Below, in pieces: positions 1 to 7,638 of a stretch of 31,123 bases of DNA (positions are counted from its first letter, which is position 1; each line of letters begins with the position of its first letter). The stretch lies in NCBI GenBank assembly GCA_900541175.1, contig UQIT01000023.1, forward strand, positions 1 through 31,123. Direction: 5' to 3'. Made by a program: the position numbers and the translations under genes. The notes under the pieces were generated by a model. It did no database searches, was not told where the DNA came from, and worked only from the letters and a program-made list of their open reading frames with translations. The DNA is from an uncultured Collinsella sp. GTDB taxonomy: Bacteria; Actinomycetota; Coriobacteriia; Coriobacteriales; Coriobacteriaceae.

Positions 1-294
1 GATCCGGTCCGACCGGGCCGCGCGGCAAGGAGATATATTGCCAGACCGGAGGGGCCCCGTGGGCGGGAATCGCGCACTCCATATTTTGTTCACAAATGAA
101 TAGGTCCCTCAGTCGCATCACTGAGGTTAAAACTGAAGCATTGGCTTCTGATATTGGCGATGACCAGCTGTTTTATGAGTATTGAGACATCGGTCATCTC
201 TGGAGCGCTACTTTACTCCAAAGGCATCAGCTATTTGTTTCCCATCGGTAAAAGGCGGGTTTTGTTCGCCAAGCGTTCTTATATATAGATAGAT
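1..294. other. Window edge without a supported gene
   Basis: No convincing gene is seen. One plus-strand frame is open from base 3 to a stop at 183-185 and contains an ATG at 96 that would give 29 residues. It could be the C-terminus of a gene cut by the window edge, but no family is recognisable and no ribosome binding site supports the internal ATG. Confidence 0.4.
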
Positions 295-381
295 ACGGGT
301 TCGAACCCGTGCACCGGCAACAAAAAAGCGGCCGGCATCCGCCAGTCGCTTTTCTATTCTATGGTGGGCCGTCAGTGGTTC
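295..381. repeat. Degenerate copy of T-arm-like motif, hairpin and tRNA-Lys 3' end
   Basis: Bases 295-320 are identical to 472-497 (26 bp, built on the 16-bp palindrome acgggttcgaacccgt). They are followed by an A-run and an imperfect hairpin (about 321-354), then by 361-375, which repeats the 3' end of the tRNA-Lys gene including its CCA (compare 535-549). The copy of the tRNA breaks down inside the T-arm at about 376-381. The whole stretch is therefore a decayed tandem copy of the segment at 472-556, offset by 174-177 bp. Confidence 0.8.
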
Positions 382-471
382 AGCCTGCTTCGCAGGCGGC
401 CGCTGCGGCGCTTTCGCGCCTTGCGCGCTGCGTTGACAAACGCTCACGCGTTTACTCAGCTCCGCGCTCCG
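382..471. repeat. Cluster of short stem-loops between the two tRNA-Lys 3' copies
   Basis: Three small inverted repeats follow each other: cctgc-ttc-gcagg near 383-395, ggcgc/gcgcc near 408-420, and aaacgc-tcac-gcgttt near 438-453. There is no credible reading frame. The order, with an aaacgc/gcgttt stem just before a T-arm-like motif, matches the element beside tRNA-Gly at 9232-9356. Confidence 0.6.
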
Positions 472-497
472 ACGGGTTCGAACCCGTGCACCGGCAA
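472..497. repeat. T-arm-like palindromic motif, intact copy
   Basis: 26 bp identical to 295-320. It contains gggttcgaaccc, which looks like a tRNA T-arm, but the stem pairs as a perfect palindrome with a six-base centre and no matching acceptor, D or anticodon arms are found. It is not a tRNA gene. Confidence 0.7.
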
Positions 498-527
498 AAA
501 AAGCGACCAACCGGAGTTGATCGCTTT
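496..527 (-). terminator. Intrinsic terminator after tRNA-Lys
   Basis: Ten-base-pair stem (502-511 with 516-525, one G-T wobble, loop cgga). On the minus strand it is followed by seven T (the A-run 496-502 on the plus strand), placed 9 bases past the tRNA CCA. A short T-run on the plus-strand side could make it work in both directions. Confidence 0.8.
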
Positions 528-535
528 CTATTCCA

Positions 536-611
536 TGGTGGGCCGTCAGGGGTTCGAACCCTGGACCTTGGGATTAAAAGTCCCCTGCTCTGCCAGCTGA
601 GCTAACGGCCC
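536..611 (-). tRNA. tRNA-Lys (anticodon UUU)
   Basis: The reverse complement folds into a full 76-nt cloverleaf: acceptor GGGCCGT pairing with ACGGCCC, D-arm with TAGCTCAGCTGGCAGAGCA, anticodon loop CTTTTAA, T-loop TTCGAAC and an encoded CCA (536-538). It reads AAA and AAG lysine codons. A promoter (621-649) and a terminator (496-527) show it is a single-gene transcription unit. Confidence 0.97.
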
Positions 612-620
612 GCGGGTGGC

Positions 621-649
621 ATTGTACCACGGTCTGGGACTATTCCCAA
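621..649 (-). promoter_or_regulatory. Promoter of tRNA-Lys
   Basis: On the minus strand a -35 box TTGGGA (644-649), a 17-base spacer and a -10 box TACAAT (621-626) precede the tRNA 5' end by about 10 bases. The -35 box overlaps the last codons of the upstream aminopeptidase gene, whose stop is at 640-642. Confidence 0.65.
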
Positions 650-1920
650 CTCCATTGGCCGTTCTGGAAAATCACAACTTCACGTCCATCAGGCGTAATG
701 CCCGTAATATCGATGTCGTCCGTGCCGATCATAAAATCAACGTGCGTGCTCGAGACGTTAACACCATGCTCCAGGAGCTCCTCCTTGGACATGTCATACC
801 CACCCTCGATACATTCGGGGAAACCGACACCTAGCGCGAGATGGCAGCTAGCGTTCTCGTCATAGAGCGTATCGTAGAACAGAACACCACTTTCGCGGAT
901 CGGCGTGTTCTTGGAAATGAGCGCGACCTCTCCCAGGTGAGCAGCGCCCTCGTCAGTATCGATGATACTTGCGAGCGTTGCCTTGCCCACGCGGGCGTCG
1001 TAGCCCACCACGCGGCCGCCCTCGAACTTAATCCAAAAATCGTCGACTTTATTGCCGTGGTGGATGAGCGGCATGGCCGAGTACACGATACCGTCGGCGC
1101 GCATGCGATCGGGCGAAGTGAAGACTTCCTCGGTGGGAATGTTGGGGAAGAAGGGGTGCCCATCGGGCGTCTTGCCCTTGCCGCCGGCCCACTCGTGACC
1201 TTTCGTCATACCAATCGTCAGATCGGTTCCATTTGCCGCGGTGTAATGCAGGTAGTCGAAACGATTGTCGTTCAGGAAACGCAAGTTCTTTTCGAATGCG
1301 GCGTCATGGAGTTCCCAGTCGCTCTCTGGGTCCTGGCCATCGGCGCGCGCGGTGTGCAGAATCGCATTCCACAGCTTATAGATTGCAACCTCATCGGCGT
1401 CTCCCGGGAACACCTCGTGCGCCCAAGCCACGACCGGAGCGCCGGCGATGCACCACGGATTGATGTTGTAATCCAGTCCACGGCGGAAAACTTTGCACTG
1501 CGTATTCCTCGCCTTTGATGCCGCGGCCGGCTTGGCTGGATCGATGCCCTTGAGGGCCGCAGGATCCGCACCCTCGATAAAGACAAAGCAGGCACCATCC
1601 TGGGCCAAGGAATCCAGCTGCATGCGCTTCCACTCGGGTGTCTGCTCAAAATAGCTTTTCTCGACATGCTCGTACGTGAGCCTCGTCACGGCATCATCGG
1701 CCCAAATGACCGTCACGTGGCCGGCGCCGGCAGCATAGGCCTCCGCGACCACCACGCGCGCAAACGGCGCGCACTCGACCGGAGACTGAACGACAACCTC
1801 CTGGCCGGGTTTGACGTTTACGCCCTTGCGGACGACCAGGCGCGCGTAGTTTTTAATCTTGGGCTCCAGGGCCTTCATGCCCTCCAGAGCCTCTTCGACC
1901 GTCAGGGCAGCTCGAATCAT
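640..1920 (-). CDS. M29 family aminopeptidase (AmpS/PepS type)
   Basis: A 426-residue cytoplasmic metallo-aminopeptidase that removes N-terminal residues from peptides. The family is recognised from its overall pattern: an N-terminal Rossmann-like half, NIPTEEVFTSPD in the middle, an HLALG segment in the C-terminal half, and HVDFMIG near the end; in M29 enzymes these contribute the two-metal site. Length is close to the usual 400-420. The start at 1920 is preferred because GGAG lies six bases upstream; the next ATG upstream (1932) would add four residues but has no ribosome binding site. The gene follows a terminator (1952-1979), so it probably has its own promoter, and it reads toward tRNA-Lys, whose promoter overlaps its stop. 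Substrate preference cannot be read from the sequence. Confidence 0.9.
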   Translation of the reverse strand: MIRAALTVEEALEGMKALEPKIKNYARLVVRKGVNVKPGQEVVVQSPVECAPFARVVVAEAYAAGAGHVTVIWADDAVTRLTYEHVEKSYFEQTPEWKRMQLDSLAQDGACFVFIEGADPAALKGIDPAKPAAASKARNTQCKVFRRGLDYNINPWCIAGAPVVAWAHEVFPGDADEVAIYKLWNAILHTARADGQDPESDWELHDAAFEKNLRFLNDNRFDYLHYTAANGTDLTIGMTKGHEWAGGKGKTPDGHPFFPNIPTEEVFTSPDRMRADGIVYSAMPLIHHGNKVDDFWIKFEGGRVVGYDARVGKATLASIIDTDEGAAHLGEVALISKNTPIRESGVLFYDTLYDENASCHLALGVGFPECIEGGYDMSKEELLEHGVNVSSTHVDFMIGTDDIDITGITPDGREVVIFQNGQWSWE

Positions 1921-1951
1921 GTGCCACTCCATCTATCTATAGAACAGTAAA

Positions 1952-1979
1952 AAGGCGCGCCGCAAAAACGACGCGCCTT
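1952..1979 (-). terminator. Intrinsic terminator of the purC/membrane protein unit
   Basis: Stem aaggcgcg/cgcgcctt (1952-1959 with 1972-1979). Read on the minus strand the hairpin is followed by a T-run. It lies between the stop of the membrane protein gene (2010) and the aminopeptidase start. Confidence 0.75.
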
Positions 1980-2009
1980 ATATCTTAGCGATAAGTATGA
2001 ATGCAAACG

Positions 2010-2585
2010 CTACTTCTTCTTGGAGTCCTTCTTGTCCTCCTCGGCAGCCGAGCGCTCGATAAGAGCGTTGAGCTTGTTCTCGGACATGCCCTCGGCCTGC
2101 GCGCGGTACATGTTGCGCAAGGGACGAATACGAACGAAGTCGTAGATAAAGTCACCCAGGATGATGACATAGGACAAAACGATGCCGACCATCTGGACGG
2201 GACTGGACACCGTGCCGCCGGGAGCGAAGTAGAGCGAAGCCCAAATTGCCACGACGAGCACCATGCCGATAGCGAGCACAGCCCACCAAATACGGCGGCG
2301 CTTGGTGTAGTCCTCATCCTGCTTGAGAAGGATATTCGACACCGTGTAGATGCGATCCTCGCGGGCGCGCTGTTTGGCCTTGCGGGCGCGCTTTTCCTCC
2401 TTGGAAAGGCCGTCCAGGTTTTCACCCTTCTCGAGCTCTTTGCGGCGTGCCTTGGATGATGCTGGCACGACGCGAACGGAGCTCGCTGCCTGGCGGGCGG
2501 GTTTAGCAGATGCGGCGGACTTGCGCGCAACCCCGGTAACCTCGTGGGATTGCGTGCGCTTGTTCGTGGCGCTACGGGTACTCAC
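2010..2585 (-). CDS. Hypothetical membrane protein with long basic N-terminal tail
   Basis: 191 residues, no recognised family. Residues 1-98 are strongly basic and rich in Ala, Lys and Arg, with a likely coiled or disordered stretch (about 45-78). Two transmembrane segments follow (about 100-120 and 129-149) and then a charged C-terminal tail ending in a run of lysines. Both ends would be cytoplasmic in a hairpin topology. The GTG start at 2585 directly abuts the purC stop, and the ribosome binding site AAGGAG lies within the end of purC, so translation is probably coupled. Its role is unknown; the coupling to purC is not enough to infer a link to purine synthesis. Confidence 0.8.
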   Translation of the reverse strand: MSTRSATNKRTQSHEVTGVARKSAASAKPARQAASSVRVVPASSKARRKELEKGENLDGLSKEEKRARKAKQRAREDRIYTVSNILLKQDEDYTKRRRIWWAVLAIGMVLVVAIWASLYFAPGGTVSSPVQMVGIVLSYVIILGDFIYDFVRIRPLRNMYRAQAEGMSENKLNALIERSAAEEDKKDSKKK

Positions 2586-3473
2586 TTATGCGTTCTCCTT
2601 CATGCTTGTGAACTGGGAGCCCGTGATGATCTGGAAGGCCTCGCGATAGCGCTCGGACGTGCCATCGATGACCTCGGCGGGCAGGTGCGGGGTCTCCCCC
2701 GTCATATCCCAGTTGGCCTTGAGCCAATTGCGGACGAATTGCTTGTCGTAGCTGGGCTGAATCTTGCCCTCCTCGTAGCTGGCGGCAGGCCAGAAACGGC
2801 TGGAGTCGGGCGTGAGGCACTCGTCGATCAGCGTAACCTTGCCATCGATGACACCGAACTCGAACTTGGTGTCGGCGATGATGATGCCACGGGTCGCTGC
2901 ATACTCGGCAGCAGCCTTGTAAATCTTGAGGGACAGGTCGCGAATCTGCGCGGCGATGTCCTCACCCACGATCTCGCAGCAACGCTCGAACGAGATGTTC
3001 TCGTCGTGGTCACCGATCTCGGCCTTCGTGGACGGCGTGAACAGCGGCTCGGGAAGCTTGGAAGCCTCGGTCAGGCCCTCAGGCAGCTGGATGCCGCAGA
3101 CGGTGCCGTTCTCGTCGTAGGTCTTCTTGCCCGAACCGGTCAGATAGCCGCGGACGATGCACTCGATAGGAATCGTCTGGGCCTTCTTAACCAGCATGGC
3201 GCGGCCAGCGAGGTAGTCACGATACTCAGCAAACTCCTCGGGGAAATCCGCCGGGTCGATGGAAACGAGATGGTTGGGGACGATGTCGGCAAACTTATCG
3301 AACCAGAATGCCGAGATGCGATTGAGTACCTCTCCCTTAAACGGAATCTCGTCGGGAAGAATGAAGTCGAACGCAGAAATGCGGTCGGTGGCGACCATCA
3401 GCAGGTTTTCACCGGCATCGTAAATATCACGAACCTTGCCACGAGAATCCGGACGACGCTCCATCGTTGTCAC
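2586..3473 (-). CDS. purC: Phosphoribosylaminoimidazole-succinocarboxamide synthase
   Basis: SAICAR synthetase joins CAIR and aspartate with ATP in de novo purine synthesis, in the cytoplasm. Recognisable family stretches are SRGKVRDIYD near the N-terminus, DRISAFDFILPDEIPFKG, IPIECIVRGYLTGSG and STKAEIGDHDENIS. At 295 residues it is the longer form of the family. The GTG at 3473 is chosen because AAGGAG lies eight bases upstream; a GTG three codons earlier overlaps that ribosome binding site. It is followed without a gap by a small membrane protein. purB, the enzyme acting on its product, is about 4 kb away on the same strand but not in the same operon. Confidence 0.95.
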   Translation of the reverse strand: MTTMERRPDSRGKVRDIYDAGENLLMVATDRISAFDFILPDEIPFKGEVLNRISAFWFDKFADIVPNHLVSIDPADFPEEFAEYRDYLAGRAMLVKKAQTIPIECIVRGYLTGSGKKTYDENGTVCGIQLPEGLTEASKLPEPLFTPSTKAEIGDHDENISFERCCEIVGEDIAAQIRDLSLKIYKAAAEYAATRGIIIADTKFEFGVIDGKVTLIDECLTPDSSRFWPAASYEEGKIQPSYDKQFVRNWLKANWDMTGETPHLPAEVIDGTSERYREAFQIITGSQFTSMKENA

Positions 3474-3504
3474 GTGAGTCACTCCTTACCTAAATACGAC
3501 AGAA

Positions 3505-3524
3505 ATGCGGGTTCTTTCCCGCAT
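3505..3524 (-). terminator. Possible terminator after the histidine kinase gene
   Basis: Inverted repeat atgcggg/cccgcat with a six-base loop, between the kinase stop (3583) and purC. On the minus strand only three T follow, so it may be a weak terminator or a leader hairpin of purC. Confidence 0.4.
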
Positions 3525-3582
3525 GTTTTCGCAAACTCGGAGCGGCAGGGACGCGGCCCCTCCTTCACCGAATAGCGAAAAG

Positions 3583-5148
3583 CTAGTGCTCCATTGTAGT
3601 AGATGCCGCGTCCGCCGTGTGCTCGCGGGGCAGATGAATTGTAAAAGTCGTACCCTTTCCAAGCTCCGACTCCACGGATATGTAGCCATGGTGACGCTCG
3701 ACGATCTGCTTGGTCACGGCGAGGCCAACGCCCAGGCCGCCAGCTTCGCGGGCGCGGCTGGCATCGGCGCGCCAAAACCGCCCGAAGATGCGCGACAGAT
3801 CGTCCTTGGCAATACCGATACCGGTATCCGAAACGGCAATACTGACATGCTTACGGTCACTGAGCACCGACACCACGACCCAACCGCCCTCGGGGGTGTA
3901 GCGCATGGCGTTGCTCATGAGGTTGATGACGCATTGCGTGATCATGTCGGGATCGGCTTCGACGACATCGTCGTGCCCTTGGGTTTCATCTGCAAAGCGA
4001 AGACGAAGGTCACGGTCGGCAAACAGACGCTCCTGGCCGTTCACAATCGATCGCACGAACGGAACCATGTCCACCGGTTCTAGATTGAGCGGAGCCGTGC
4101 TGTTTTCCATACGCGATAGGTCGAGCATCTGCTGCACCAGACGAGCCAGGCGACGCGTCTCGGAAGCGACCGTCTCCAGGTGTTCGTCGTCGGTGGGATA
4201 CACACCGTCTTGCATGGCCTCGACCGTTGCAAGCATGGCCATGAGCGGCGTGCGCAGCTCGTGGGCAACATCAGAGGTCAGGCGCTTCTCGTGTTTCATA
4301 TCCTTCTCGAGCGAAGTGGCCATCTCATCGAAGGTCTCACCCAGCTGATCGATCTCGTCATCACCGCGCAGTCCCGTGCGAGCCGACAGGTCGCCGTCAC
4401 GGATTTGCTTTGCGGTACTGGTGATGCGATGAATCGGCTTGGTGAGCATGCGCGACACGAGCGATCCGATAACGACCGAAATGCAGATTGCAACAACCGC
4501 GGCGAGGGCCATGGCGTTAAAGGTCTTCTCCCTAAACGCAGAGTCCGCCTTGGTGAGCAGCGCGTCGGAGCCGATGGCCCACAGCTTTACCTGTCCGACA
4601 TGCTCGCCGGAAGACGTTACAATCTCGACGTTAGCAACGCTATCGGAGTCGGTTGGAGCAGACGAGACCGGGCTATGCGATGCCCTCTTGCCGCTCGTGT
4701 CGTCGGTCGTAGCCTGGTTTTCGCGTACATCGGCGGTGGCGCTTGCCGAGGGCCAGGAATCGTCATAAACGATCACGCCCTTTTTATTGACGACCTGCAT
4801 ACCCAGATCGTCGGAAACCAAACTCGACGTTGCGACCGTGCGCAGTTCCCCCGCGGTCCAAGAGCCGTTTTCCTCATATGAGGTTGCCAGCTTCTCGGCA
4901 GCGGAATTTGCGATTTCGACGATATTGGAGCGTGTGTAATCCGAAAAGACCGTGCCCCACACAACAGAGACAACGCCCACCAGCACCAATACTGTCATGA
5001 GCGATGTCAGAGCAAAAGCAAGTGCCATGCGCGAGGGATAGCTCATCGTTGGCCGTGAATCGGAACGAGGCGTGTTCCAACTAGCCTTGGAACCCGCCTC
5101 GCTCTCCTGCTTGTGCTTTTGTCCGATTTCAAAGCGCGCAGGTGTCAT
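3583..5148 (-). CDS. Sensor histidine kinase
   Basis: 521 residues, the sensor of a two-component system with the regulator just upstream. Layout: cytoplasmic N-tail, membrane segment about 41-66, extracytoplasmic sensor region about 67-210 with a Ser/Thr/Asp-rich stretch (135-172), second membrane segment 211-232, HAMP domain 233-285, then the kinase core. The H-box VAHELRTPL carries the phosphorylated His296. The N-box (INLMSNAMRYTPEGG), DTGIGI and GGLGVGLAV show a complete ATPase domain. The start lies 11 bases after the regulator stop, so the two are one operon, regulator first. The sensor region does not reveal the signal. Confidence 0.92.
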   Translation of the reverse strand: MTPARFEIGQKHKQESEAGSKASWNTPRSDSRPTMSYPSRMALAFALTSLMTVLVLVGVVSVVWGTVFSDYTRSNIVEIANSAAEKLATSYEENGSWTAGELRTVATSSLVSDDLGMQVVNKKGVIVYDDSWPSASATADVRENQATTDDTSGKRASHSPVSSAPTDSDSVANVEIVTSSGEHVGQVKLWAIGSDALLTKADSAFREKTFNAMALAAVVAICISVVIGSLVSRMLTKPIHRITSTAKQIRDGDLSARTGLRGDDEIDQLGETFDEMATSLEKDMKHEKRLTSDVAHELRTPLMAMLATVEAMQDGVYPTDDEHLETVASETRRLARLVQQMLDLSRMENSTAPLNLEPVDMVPFVRSIVNGQERLFADRDLRLRFADETQGHDDVVEADPDMITQCVINLMSNAMRYTPEGGWVVVSVLSDRKHVSIAVSDTGIGIAKDDLSRIFGRFWRADASRAREAGGLGVGLAVTKQIVERHHGYISVESELGKGTTFTIHLPREHTADAASTTMEH

Positions 5149-5159
5149 ATGTGATTTCC

Positions 5160-5882
5160 CTATTTCTCGTCCGACTTATCGGTCTTGGCCGGAGCCTCGA
5201 AGCGATAGCCGACACCATGGACGGTGTAGAGCCACTTGGGCTTCTTGGGATCATCGCCCAGCTTGGCGCGAAGATTCTTCACGTGGCTATCGATGGTGCG
5301 CTCATAGCCCTCAAAGTCATACCCGAGCACTTTCTCGACCAGCTCCATGCGGTTATACACACGGCCGGGATGGCGGGCGAGCGTGGTGAGCAGCTTGAAC
5401 TCGGAAGCCGTCAGATCGACTTCCTTGCCCTCGACCAAGATCTTGTGGCCCGAGATATCGATGACCAGATCGCCGAAGTCGAGCACCTCGACGGCGGGCT
5501 CGTCGGCCTGATGGGCACGGCGGAACAGAGCGCGAACGCGGGCGACGAGCTCGCGCGGCGAGAACGGCTTAATCAGATAGTCGTCGGCGCCGAGCTCAAG
5601 ACCGATAATACGGTCCTCGATCTCGCCCTTAGCCGTCAGCATGATGATGGGGACATCCGAGGTATCGCGAATGGTGCGGCAAACGCGCTCGCCGGGAATC
5701 TTGGGGAGCATAAGGTCGAGCACGACCAGGTCGAACTGATGCTTCTCGAACTCCTCGATCGCGGACTGGCCGTCGCCGACGCCCACAACCCAGTAGCCTT
5801 CGCGCTCGAGATAGGCAGCGACGGCGTCACGGATTGCCTTCTCATCCTCGACCAGCAGAATCTTTTTTGCATCTGAAGCCAT
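5160..5882 (-). CDS. OmpR/PhoB-family response regulator
   Basis: 240 residues: receiver domain (1-120) with the acidic pair E12-D13, the phospho-acceptor Asp56 in VVLDLMLP, the conserved Thr in IMLTAKG and the Lys in LIKPFSPREL. A winged-helix DNA-binding domain follows (about 135-230) with VDLTASEFKLL and the recognition helix region ERTIDSHVKNLRAKLG, ending in VHGVGYRFE. The ATG at 5882 is chosen because longer reading needs a TTG with no ribosome binding site; the site in front of the chosen start is a G-run and is weak. It is the first gene of the pair with the kinase. Its target genes cannot be seen. Confidence 0.93.
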   Translation of the reverse strand: MASDAKKILLVEDEKAIRDAVAAYLEREGYWVVGVGDGQSAIEEFEKHQFDLVVLDLMLPKIPGERVCRTIRDTSDVPIIMLTAKGEIEDRIIGLELGADDYLIKPFSPRELVARVRALFRRAHQADEPAVEVLDFGDLVIDISGHKILVEGKEVDLTASEFKLLTTLARHPGRVYNRMELVEKVLGYDFEGYERTIDSHVKNLRAKLGDDPKKPKWLYTVHGVGYRFEAPAKTDKSDEK

Positions 5883-5937
5883 AACACGGCCCCCCTGTCT
5901 CAATTAGCTAAGAACAAGCCCATTTTAACGCACCTGA

Positions 5938-5976
5938 GCCCGCCGGATGCCGCTATGACGCGGCAGCTCGGCGGGC
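5938..5976. terminator. GC-rich hairpin between lipoprotein and regulator genes
   Basis: Nested stem: gcccgccg with cggcgggc (8 bp) outside and tgccgc with gcggca inside. It lies past the lipoprotein stop (6036). No long T-run follows on the minus strand, so termination is plausible but not certain. Confidence 0.5.
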
Positions 5977-6035
5977 GGTACTCACAATTACAACGCGTTT
6001 ATTCCCCTGTTGGCGCCTTTTTAACCCCTCTAAGC

Positions 6036-7247
6036 TTAAAGAGAGAATAGGCGTGCAGTGACCGTCTCTGGTATACCCTGGCTGTTACGCACCGTGGCGT
6101 ACGTAAGGAATGAGTCCGATTTTCCCGCCGTAGCTGGATAATCGCCATACTCCAAAGCGCGGTCGGGCGACAGCAGCGAGCCATAGGTCTTGGTAGAGGT
6201 GTCGATCAGAAAATGCGACGCCTGTACCTTAACAAGGTATTTATTCTTCTTGCCAGCCGCACATGCGAGCGGCTCGCGTGACAGAAAGAGGTACGGCCCT
6301 CCCTCATTACCGATATACGTGCCCATATTGCCCAGGCTGCCCACGCCACTATAGGCCGCCTCGATAGAAAACACGAAGGTATCGCCCATATATACGGCCT
6401 CGAAAGGCGAGACTGACGAGGGAAGGACTAGCTGGGCACGCTTGGTGTTGTTGCCGTCGGTCAGATCGATTGCCGTTATGCCGTAGTAGACGCCCTCGTC
6501 GTTGCGGACACGCGGCGAGATGGTCAAAATGCCGTCGCTCGCGCGCGGGGCCGATGCAAAGCGGCCCGTCGATTTCCAAATTGTCTCGGCCTTGGATTCA
6601 TCAAGCGAGCGACGATAGCAAAACGAATCACTACTCGTTTTATTGCCGCCTGCCGAAGGCATTTTATACCAGATGACTGATGACCCGAACGCCGTAAACA
6701 GGGGCGGATCATAGTCCTTGCCACCTCGATCGAGCTCAACCACATTGCCAGAGAGCGAAGCGCCCGACAGATTTTGAGCGTAGAGCTTCCACGATGAATT
6801 GGCAAAGTTCATCTCAACCCACGCGAATACGCCGTCGCCGGCACGGACATCGTAGAATGCATATCCCGTGCCCTCGATAGGATCCTCGATTAATGTGGTA
6901 AGCGAGCCATCGCCCAGGTTGAGCACACCGAGTGTGTTGGCGTGCAGTGCCGATGCGGGCGCCATCATCGCCGCGGCGTAATCGCCGTCGCAGTAGTACA
7001 GCAGCGTACCCAGAGGCAGCGTCCACGACGCCGCCGGCTCAAGATCGATGTCGACTGCCTCGTACTCATCCGTAATCGAGATGATTTTGGAATCGTCCTT
7101 GATAACCTGCGGCTCGCCGGCGGCATCATCGCTGGTACCCGTTTTTTTCGAGCATCCGGCAAGCACCGTGGCAGCGCCCGCGGCAGCCCCACCGAGTACA
7201 AAGCCGCGACGCGATATTCCGTTCTTGATGTGATCGGCGATACCCAT
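6036..7247 (-). CDS. Tat-type lipoprotein, function unknown
   Basis: 403 residues. The N-terminus has a twin-arginine motif (SRRGFVLGG, Arg13-Arg14), a hydrophobic stretch and a lipobox LAGC, so Cys32 should carry the lipid and the mature protein should face outward on the membrane. The signal suggests export after folding. The rest is rich in short beta-like segments with regular aromatic and glycine positions, compatible with a beta-propeller, but no repeat is clear and no family is recognised. The ATG overlaps the stop of the preceding gene by one base (TAATG), so the two are translationally coupled. A hairpin (5938-5976) follows. Confidence 0.8.
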   Translation of the reverse strand: MGIADHIKNGISRRGFVLGGAAAGAATVLAGCSKKTGTSDDAAGEPQVIKDDSKIISITDEYEAVDIDLEPAASWTLPLGTLLYYCDGDYAAAMMAPASALHANTLGVLNLGDGSLTTLIEDPIEGTGYAFYDVRAGDGVFAWVEMNFANSSWKLYAQNLSGASLSGNVVELDRGGKDYDPPLFTAFGSSVIWYKMPSAGGNKTSSDSFCYRRSLDESKAETIWKSTGRFASAPRASDGILTISPRVRNDEGVYYGITAIDLTDGNNTKRAQLVLPSSVSPFEAVYMGDTFVFSIEAAYSGVGSLGNMGTYIGNEGGPYLFLSREPLACAAGKKNKYLVKVQASHFLIDTSTKTYGSLLSPDRALEYGDYPATAGKSDSFLTYATVRNSQGIPETVTARLFSL

Positions 7248-7510
7248 TAGGCGATCTCGGCGCGAGCGGCCTCGATAGCGCGCGTAAGCTGGTCGGCGCA
7301 GGAGGTCTTTTTCATACCGCAGGTATTACCGGCGAGAACCTCGATTACGCGATCGGCAGGAGCGCCCTCGACCAGCCTGGAGATGGCCTTGAGGTTACCA
7401 TCGCAGCCGCCGGTAAACTCGACGCCCAGCACCTTGCTGCCATCGTCAGAGAGATTGAGGTGAATATTGCGAGCACACACGCCCTGAGGCTTGTAATCAA
7501 ACGAAATCAT
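7247..7510 (-). CDS. TSCPD domain protein (TIGR03905-like)
   Basis: 87 residues. The sequence matches the small TSCPD-domain family: four cysteines (12, 36, 64, 71), the GGCDGNL segment and the signature TSCADQL near the C-terminus. TSCPD domains also occur at the end of some ribonucleotide reductases, but the role of this free-standing form is not established; the cysteines suggest metal or iron-sulfur binding. It is the first gene of a two-gene unit with the lipoprotein, whose start overlaps this stop. The ATG at 7510 follows a purine-rich site (GAGGGGATC). Confidence 0.85.
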   Translation of the reverse strand: MISFDYKPQGVCARNIHLNLSDDGSKVLGVEFTGGCDGNLKAISRLVEGAPADRVIEVLAGNTCGMKKTSCADQLTRAIEAARAEIA

Positions 7511-7574
7511 GCGATCCCCTCTCAGAATGTTATTCGAGACGACTATTATCCCCGTCTTTCCCTAAATGCAACGA

Positions 7575-7612
7575 GGCGCTTTGCCGGCAACACACATTAC
7601 CAGCAAAGCGCC
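7575..7612. terminator. Hairpin after purB
   Basis: Perfect 10-bp inverted repeat ggcgctttgc/gcaaagcgcc (7575-7584 with 7603-7612) with an 18-base loop, 27 bases past the purB stop. Only a poor T-run follows on the minus strand. Confidence 0.55.
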
Positions 7613-7638
7613 CTAAAAAGCTAACGTTATGCCCGAAC

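Noticed and set aside
3..185. Open plus-strand frame at the left edge
   Set aside because: About 60 codons with no family match and no start signal; it could be a gene end but cannot be supported.
295..320. T-arm-like palindrome as a tRNA gene
   Set aside because: No acceptor, D or anticodon arm can be formed on either strand.
309..605. Overlapping open frames over the tRNA-Lys gene
   Set aside because: They translate the tRNA and its repeats (RQGFEPWTLGLK-like peptides), a known artefact at tRNA genes.
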